This document shows positions 7,612 through 11,051 of a stretch of DNA of 11,051 nt, in pieces (the stretch's first letter is position 1; every line of letters begins with the position of its first letter). This stretch comes from Lachnospira sp. (GTDB lineage: Bacteria > Bacillota > Clostridia > Lachnospirales > Lachnospiraceae), in contig JAGAJD010000285.1 of NCBI GenBank assembly GCA_017626275.1, positions 1 to 11,051 on the forward strand, written 5' to 3'. A program made the position numbers and the translations under genes. The notes beneath the pieces were generated by a model that saw only the letters and a list, made by a program, of their open reading frames with translations, was not told the DNA's origin and searched no databases.

Positions 7612-7640
7612 ATGAACATATGATTATCTGTTCATATGTT
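7612..7640 (-). promoter_or_regulatory. Inverted-repeat operator of the ArsR metal operon
   Basis: Two overlapping dyads: ATGAACA (7612-7618) with TGTTCAT (7629-7635), and AACATATGA (7615-7623) with TCATATGTT (7632-7640). The ATATGAACA core resembles operators of SmtB/ArsR zinc sensors. It lies directly after the -10 box and covers the expected transcription start, where bound repressor would block initiation. Confidence 0.75.
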
Positions 7641-7641
7641 T

Positions 7642-7670
7642 ACTATACTACATTTTTTATGCTGCTGCAA
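7642..7670 (-). promoter_or_regulatory. Predicted promoter of the metal-resistance operon
   Basis: Minus strand TATAGT (-10, 7642-7647) with a weak TTGCAG (-35, 7665-7670) at 17-base spacing. The predicted start near 7635 falls inside the inverted repeat and gives a leader of about 75 AT-rich bases. Confidence 0.55.
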
Positions 7671-7698
7671 GTATTATTTGCAAATTTTATTATATGAT

Positions 7699-7745
7699 AA
7701 AAAAACCTCTTTTATCAGACTTATTTTGTCTGACAAAAGAGGTTT
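7699..7745 (-). terminator. Strong rho-independent terminator of the symporter-mrp operon
   Basis: On the minus strand an 11-bp stem (AAACCTCTTTT/AAAAGAGGTTT), extended after one mismatch by TCAGAC/GTCTGA, is followed by seven T. It begins 4 bases after the Mrp stop and insulates the metal operon promoter. Confidence 0.93.
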
Positions 7746-7749
7746 AAAA

Positions 7750-8994
7750 TTAATGACAGCTATGTCCGCATGAACAACCGCCATCTGTATGATCACCGCA
7801 TGAATGTCCATCTTCATCATGATGATTGCAGTTAGGCTGCATATTTACCTGAAGCTTATCATTCAGATAATCTGAAACTGCCATATCTGCCTCACCTGTA
7901 ACTCCCGGAACAACCTGAATACCGTATTGTGCAAGTGCATCAACAGCGCCGCTTCCAATACCGCCACAGATAAGAATGTCAATATTATCATTTTTCAGAT
8001 ACCCTGCAAGTGCTTCATGTCCATTGCCGTCAGTTCCTATAATTTTACTTGAAACTACCTTTTTATCTTCAATTTCATATATCTTAAACTGCTCGGAATG
8101 TCCAAAATGCTGAAATACATTTCCGTCCTGATAAGTTACGGCTATCTTTAACCGTGATGTTACTTTCTCTATTGCCGCAATTTTTTCTGAAATCGCAGAA
8201 AGTGCAGACACATCTAAATCCTCCGCACAGCCTGAGTCAACCTTTGCTGCCGTTTCAGTATCTATCGGAAGCTTAGCAATCGTATCAATTCCGTTCTTTT
8301 CAGCATTTTCTTCAACATGGCTTTCACCATAAATATAATGAATCTTGCCGCAGTCAGGGCATTTAAAATAAGACATATTCTCAACAATGCCAAGCACCGG
8401 AATATCCATCATCTTTGCCATCTTAACAGCCTTTTCAACAATCATTGATACAAGCTCCTGCGGTGAAGTCACCACGATAATGCCGTCAACCGGAAGCGAC
8501 TGGAAAATTGTAAGCGGAACATCACCTGTTCCCGGCGGACAGTCAACAAACATACAGTCAACATCGCCCCATTCAACATTCTGCCAAAACTCCTTTACGG
8601 CGCTCGCAATAACAGGTCCTCTCCAAATAACAGGATCAGACTCATTTTCTACAAGAAGATTCAATGACATAAGCTTAATACCCGTCTTTGTAACAGCAGG
8701 ATAAATAACTGTTCCTGCCTCGTCACATGTTGCCTTCTCACTGATTCCGAAAGACTTCGGTATTGAAGGTCCTGTAATATCGGCATCTAAAATAGCTGTC
8801 TTTAAACCTTTCTTTGCAGCACTTACTGCCAGCATTGAAGTCACTAAGGATTTTCCTACTCCGCCTTTGCCGCTGACAACTGCAATAACCTTCTTTACTC
8901 CTGCATTATTTCCATTCGCCATAATCTGCGGTGCTGTTCTTTCTCCACAATCAGAACCGCAGCTTCCACAATCATGTGTGCACTCTTCACTCAT
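7750..8994 (-). CDS. Mrp/NBP35-family Fe-S carrier ATPase fused to a NifX-like domain (MrpORP-like), with His/Cys-rich tail
   Basis: A 414-residue cytoplasmic P-loop ATPase of the ApbC/Mrp/NBP35 family, which hold and transfer Fe-S clusters. In order: an N-terminal cysteine cluster C5-x3-C9-x2-C12-x3-C16, comparable in place to the N-terminal cluster of NBP35; deviant Walker A GKGGVGKS (42-49); DADITGPS (70-77); DCPPGTGD (151-158); a CPDC pair (212-215) that bridges a cluster in dimers of this family; a NifX/NifB-type domain (PF02579-like, ~282-384) with HFGHS (296-300); and a tail (388-414) with five Cys and six His. The same two-domain layout is known as MrpORP in Desulfovibrio. The start is the ATG at 8994 behind GGAGG; a TTG at 9009 would precede that site. 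It is 24 bases after the symporter gene. The cargo cluster and target are unknown. Confidence 0.93.
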   Translation of the reverse strand: MSEECTHDCGSCGSDCGERTAPQIMANGNNAGVKKVIAVVSGKGGVGKSLVTSMLAVSAAKKGLKTAILDADITGPSIPKSFGISEKATCDEAGTVIYPAVTKTGIKLMSLNLLVENESDPVIWRGPVIASAVKEFWQNVEWGDVDCMFVDCPPGTGDVPLTIFQSLPVDGIIVVTSPQELVSMIVEKAVKMAKMMDIPVLGIVENMSYFKCPDCGKIHYIYGESHVEENAEKNGIDTIAKLPIDTETAAKVDSGCAEDLDVSALSAISEKIAAIEKVTSRLKIAVTYQDGNVFQHFGHSEQFKIYEIEDKKVVSSKIIGTDGNGHEALAGYLKNDNIDILICGGIGSGAVDALAQYGIQVVPGVTGEADMAVSDYLNDKLQVNMQPNCNHHDEDGHSCGDHTDGGCSCGHSCH

Positions 8995-9002
8995 TTCATT
9001 GA

Positions 9003-9007
9003 CCTCC
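9003..9007 (-). promoter_or_regulatory. Ribosome binding site of the Mrp-family gene
   Basis: GGAGG on the minus strand, 8 bases before the ATG at 8994. It overlaps the TTG alternative start at 9009 and so rules that start out. Confidence 0.8.
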
Positions 9008-9018
9008 AAATTTCAAAT

Positions 9019-10506
9019 TTAAAATTCTTTCCGCTTCCCGGCAGCCTTCTTGCCGGCCTTTAACGAAAAGCTTATAACAACTGCCAAAAACACAACAGCA
9101 ACAAGCATCCACATAATAAATGTTTTTGCTTCATATTTACTGAACATATCATAGTAGCCCTTTAAATAAACCAAAACAATTATAAGCGGCAATACATATG
9201 CCATATAGCCTTTAATCCATGCTGGAAGCAAAAATCCCTTTCCTGTATTGACCTCTTTTCTAAAATTATCAAAGCCCCAGCCGTTTTTACTTGTACAGAA
9301 AAATAAAAATACCAGTCCGCCAAGCGGAAGAATATTATAAGATACAAGAAAATCTTCCAAATCCATAATTGTACTTCCAACACCAATCGGTTGTATTCCT
9401 GAAAGCACATTATAGCCAAGAACCGCCGGCATAGACAATATCATAATCAGGAACATATTAATCTTTACAGCTTTGGCTCTTGTCATATCCCAGATTTCCA
9501 TTGTAATCGCAATAATATTTTCAAACACTGCAATTACCGTTGACAATGACGCAAATGTCATAAAAATAAAGAACAGGCTTCCCCAGATTCTTCCGCCTGC
9601 CATATGATTAAACACATTAGGAAGTGTGATAAACAATAATGACGGCCCTGCATCCGGCTGTATTCCGTATGCAAAACAAGACGGAATAATAATAATTCCT
9701 GCTGTTATAGCTATGATTGTATCCAAAATTACAACGTTTAATGCCTCCGTGGTAATCTTATGCTCTTTGTCAAGATAACTTCCAAAAATGCTCATTGAAC
9801 CCATTCCGACGCTCAATGTAAAAAATGCGTGCGTCATCGCTGCAAATATTACGTTGCCCCAGCCATTTTCCGCCGTTTTTGAAAAATCAGGGACAAGATA
9901 GAATTTCAAACCTTCTCCCGAAGTATCAAGCAATACAGAATTGACAGCAAGCACAAGCATCAAAACAATTAACAGAATCATCATTACCTTTGTTATCTTT
10001 TCAACACCATTCTGAAGTCCCATTGCACATATTCCAAATGAAACTGCAATCGCAATGACTGTCCACAAAATCATCGTTACAGGACTTTCAAGCATCTGAT
10101 TAAATGCCGCCTCAGTCCCTTTAGTATCAAGCCCCGACAACTGTCCTGTAATCATTCGCCACGCATAGTAAAGCATCCAGCCGCATACCATAGTATAGAA
10201 CATCATCAGAAGATAATTACCGGCAATTCCAAACCACTTGAATCTGTGCCAGTTACTTTTCTCTGTCTCAAGTATTGAAAAAGACTGCGCTATACTTCTT
10301 TTACTTCCTCGTCCAACTGCAAATTCCGCCATAAGAATCGGCCACCCCAGAATTGCCAAAAATAAAAGATAAATAAGAATAAATGCGGCACCTCCGTTTT
10401 CACCGCATATGTACGGGAACTTCCACACATTTCCCAGTCCAATCGCACAGCCCGCCGATACCATTATAAAGCCGAGACGTGACTTAAACTTTTCTCTTTC
10501 CTGCAT
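9019..10506 (-). CDS. Sodium-dependent symporter of the neurotransmitter family (NSS/SNF, LeuT fold)
   Basis: A 495-residue membrane protein with 11-12 segments that couples Na+ entry to uptake of, most likely, an amino acid. Segment 1 carries SAGCAIGLGNVWKFPY (17-32), the unwound region that binds Na+ and substrate in LeuT; N26 matches the conserved Na+ ligand. GENGGAAF (35-42), the segment-6 motif FFTLSVGMG (228-236) and segment 8 FASLSTVIAVFEN (318-330), with the S/T pair of the Na2 site, are all present. Length and layout match bacterial homologues such as Tyt1 and MhsT. The ATG at 10506 has GGAGG only 3 bases away, a tight spacing, but no better start exists. A promoter with a large inverted repeat lies upstream, and the mrp gene follows in the same transcript. 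The substrate is not identifiable. Confidence 0.93.
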   Translation of the reverse strand: MQEREKFKSRLGFIMVSAGCAIGLGNVWKFPYICGENGGAAFILIYLLFLAILGWPILMAEFAVGRGSKRSIAQSFSILETEKSNWHRFKWFGIAGNYLLMMFYTMVCGWMLYYAWRMITGQLSGLDTKGTEAAFNQMLESPVTMILWTVIAIAVSFGICAMGLQNGVEKITKVMMILLIVLMLVLAVNSVLLDTSGEGLKFYLVPDFSKTAENGWGNVIFAAMTHAFFTLSVGMGSMSIFGSYLDKEHKITTEALNVVILDTIIAITAGIIIIPSCFAYGIQPDAGPSLLFITLPNVFNHMAGGRIWGSLFFIFMTFASLSTVIAVFENIIAITMEIWDMTRAKAVKINMFLIMILSMPAVLGYNVLSGIQPIGVGSTIMDLEDFLVSYNILPLGGLVFLFFCTSKNGWGFDNFRKEVNTGKGFLLPAWIKGYMAYVLPLIIVLVYLKGYYDMFSKYEAKTFIMWMLVAVVFLAVVISFSLKAGKKAAGKRKEF

Positions 10507-10545
10507 AATCCTCCAATCTCACCAAATAAGTGATTTTATTCTCAT

Positions 10546-10561
10546 TTGTGCTTATGCACAA
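10546..10561. promoter_or_regulatory. Small palindrome at the predicted start of the symporter transcript
   Basis: TTGTGC and GCACAA form a perfect 6-bp dyad around TTAT. It lies just after the -10 box, at about +1 to +16, where it could be an operator half or a 5' hairpin that stabilises the mRNA. Confidence 0.4.
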
Positions 10562-10568
10562 CATTAAT

Positions 10569-10597
10569 ATTATACTTGCTTTGCAACTTTAAAGCAA
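10569..10597 (-). promoter_or_regulatory. Predicted sigma-70 promoter of the symporter-mrp operon
   Basis: Minus strand TTGCTT (-35, 10592-10597), 17-base spacer and a consensus TATAAT (-10, 10569-10574). The leader to the ATG at 10506 is about 55 bases. Confidence 0.75.
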
Positions 10598-10601
10598 GTA
10601 T
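10572..10601. promoter_or_regulatory. Perfect 11-bp inverted repeat overlaying the symporter promoter
   Basis: ATACTTGCTTT (10572-10582) and AAAGCAAGTAT (10591-10601) flank an 8-base spacer. The arms contain the -35 hexamer at one end and run into the -10 at the other. There is no T run after it on either strand, so it looks like a repressor operator rather than a terminator. The regulator is unknown. Confidence 0.6.
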
Positions 10602-10624
10602 CTAAATTGTCGTCTTAACAAAAC

Positions 10625-10651
10625 AAAAAGACGAATCTTCCGATTCGTCTT
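10625..10651 (-). terminator. Rho-independent terminator of the tRNA cluster
   Basis: A perfect 10-bp stem (AAGACGAATC, loop GGAA on the minus strand, GATTCGTCTT) followed by TTT-G-TTTT on the minus strand, about 20 bases after tRNA-Lys. Confidence 0.9.
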
Positions 10652-10672
10652 AAATGTCCTTAATACTCTGAA

Positions 10673-10745
10673 TGAGCCCACCGGGGTTCGAACCCGGGAC
10701 ACCTGGATTAAAAGTCCAGTGCTCTACCAACTGAGCTATGAGCCC
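10673..10745 (-). tRNA. tRNA-Lys (anticodon TTT)
   Basis: A 73-base cloverleaf on the minus strand: acceptor GGGCTCA/TGGGCTC, D-arm GCTCAGTTGGTAGAGC, anticodon stem CTGGA/TCCAG around CTTTTAA, T-arm CCGGG/CCCGG around TTCGAAC, discriminator A. No encoded CCA. It is the last gene of the cluster before the terminator. Confidence 0.97.
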
Positions 10746-10787
10746 TTATATTAATAAATTGTCTACTTTGGATTACCTTGCATCCAG

Positions 10788-10860
10788 CTGGGCTAGCTGG
10801 ATTCGAACCAGCGTGATGCAGGGATCAAAACCCTGTGCCTTACCGCTTGGCGATAGCCCA
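10788..10860 (-). tRNA. tRNA-Gln (anticodon TTG)
   Basis: A 73-base cloverleaf on the minus strand: acceptor TGGGCTA/TAGCCCA, D-arm GCCAAGCGGTAAGGC, anticodon stem CAGGG/CCCTG around TTTTGAT, T-arm GCTGG/CCAGC around TTCGAAT, discriminator G. The U1-A72 pair is typical of tRNA-Gln. The variable region reads as 6 bases (CATCAC), one more than usual. No encoded CCA. Confidence 0.95.
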
Positions 10861-10871
10861 TTAATAGCCAG

Positions 10872-10946
10872 GGTGGATACAGGGATTCGAACCCTGGGCC
10901 TTCAGAGCCACAATCTGACGCGCTAACCAGCTGCGCTATACCCACC
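10872..10946 (-). tRNA. tRNA-His (anticodon GTG)
   Basis: Cloverleaf on the minus strand with acceptor GTGGGTA/TATCCAC, anticodon stem TCAGA/TCTGA around TTGTGGC, and T-loop TTCGAAT. The extra G at position -1 (base 10946) is encoded and the discriminator is C, both hallmarks of bacterial tRNA-His. No encoded CCA. Confidence 0.97.
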
Positions 10947-10961
10947 ATAAAATAAAATAAG

Positions 10962-11035
<74 letters not shown>

Positions 11036-11039
11036 ACGA

Positions 11040-11051
11040 AGCGGGTGATGG
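11040..11051 (-). tRNA. 3' end of a probable tRNA-Gly, cut by window edge
   Basis: The last bases read CCATCACCCGCT on the minus strand. CACCCGC plus discriminator T is the 3' acceptor strand of tRNA-Gly (GCGGGTG start) in many Firmicutes, and the position, 4 bases from tRNA-Arg, fits a tRNA cluster. Only 12 bases are visible, so the identity is tentative. Confidence 0.55.

Noticed and set aside
10572..10601. The large inverted repeat as a transcription terminator
   Set aside because: No T run follows on either strand, and the tRNA cluster already has a good terminator at 10625-10651. It overlaps promoter hexamers instead.

Overview
This AT-rich window reads as chromosome of a Gram-positive anaerobe of the class Clostridia, most likely Lachnospiraceae. 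The reasons are strong AGGAGG-type ribosome binding sites, tRNA genes without an encoded CCA end, a secreted papain-type protease with Big_2 and YWYENG/GKWVRYDENG wall-binding repeats, and an Mrp ATPase fused to a NifX-like domain. The genus is an inference. Every gene and RNA I can support lies on the minus strand, so the window reads biologically from high to low coordinates.

Layout in the direction of transcription: (1) A tRNA cluster, 11051-10673: the 3' end of a probable tRNA-Gly, then tRNA-Arg(TCT), tRNA-His(GTG), tRNA-Gln(TTG) and tRNA-Lys(TTT), closed by a hairpin terminator. (2) A well-formed promoter, overlaid by a perfect 11-bp inverted repeat, drives a sodium:amino-acid symporter of the neurotransmitter (NSS/LeuT) family. 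Twenty-four bases later comes an Mrp/NBP35 Fe-S carrier ATPase with a NifX-like domain and a His/Cys-rich tail, closed by a strong terminator. (3) A metal-resistance operon, 7557-5018: an ArsR/SmtB repressor that keeps both classic metal sites, a stand-alone 72-residue heavy-metal-associated (HMA) protein, and a Zn/Cd-type P1B ATPase without its own HMA domain. An inverted-repeat operator overlaps the predicted transcription start. (4) tRNA-Leu(TAG) with its own promoter and terminator. (5) A promoter followed by an 885-residue secreted C1 cysteine protease, an MFS transporter resembling sugar carriers, and a LacX-type aldose 1-epimerase-like protein that runs off the window edge. Short gaps and the absence of terminators suggest one operon.

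How the parts work together: block 3 is a self-contained metal-sensing efflux unit. Excess Zn/Cd/Pb should release the repressor, and the HMA protein and ATPase then bind and export the metal. Block 5 combines an outward-acting protease with uptake and processing of what looks like a sugar; the link between the two is not obvious from sequence. Block 2 pairs amino-acid uptake with Fe-S cluster delivery, also an unexpected pairing.

I see no mobile element, CRISPR array, phage gene or attachment site. No stretch longer than 300 bases is without a gene. Three track-style start positions (TTG or GTG codons upstream of the true starts) were moved to ATG codons placed correctly after strong ribosome binding sites. 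The window contains mainly recognisable families; the more unusual points are the fusion and tail of the Mrp protein, the protease-transporter-epimerase operon, and the palindrome across the symporter promoter.
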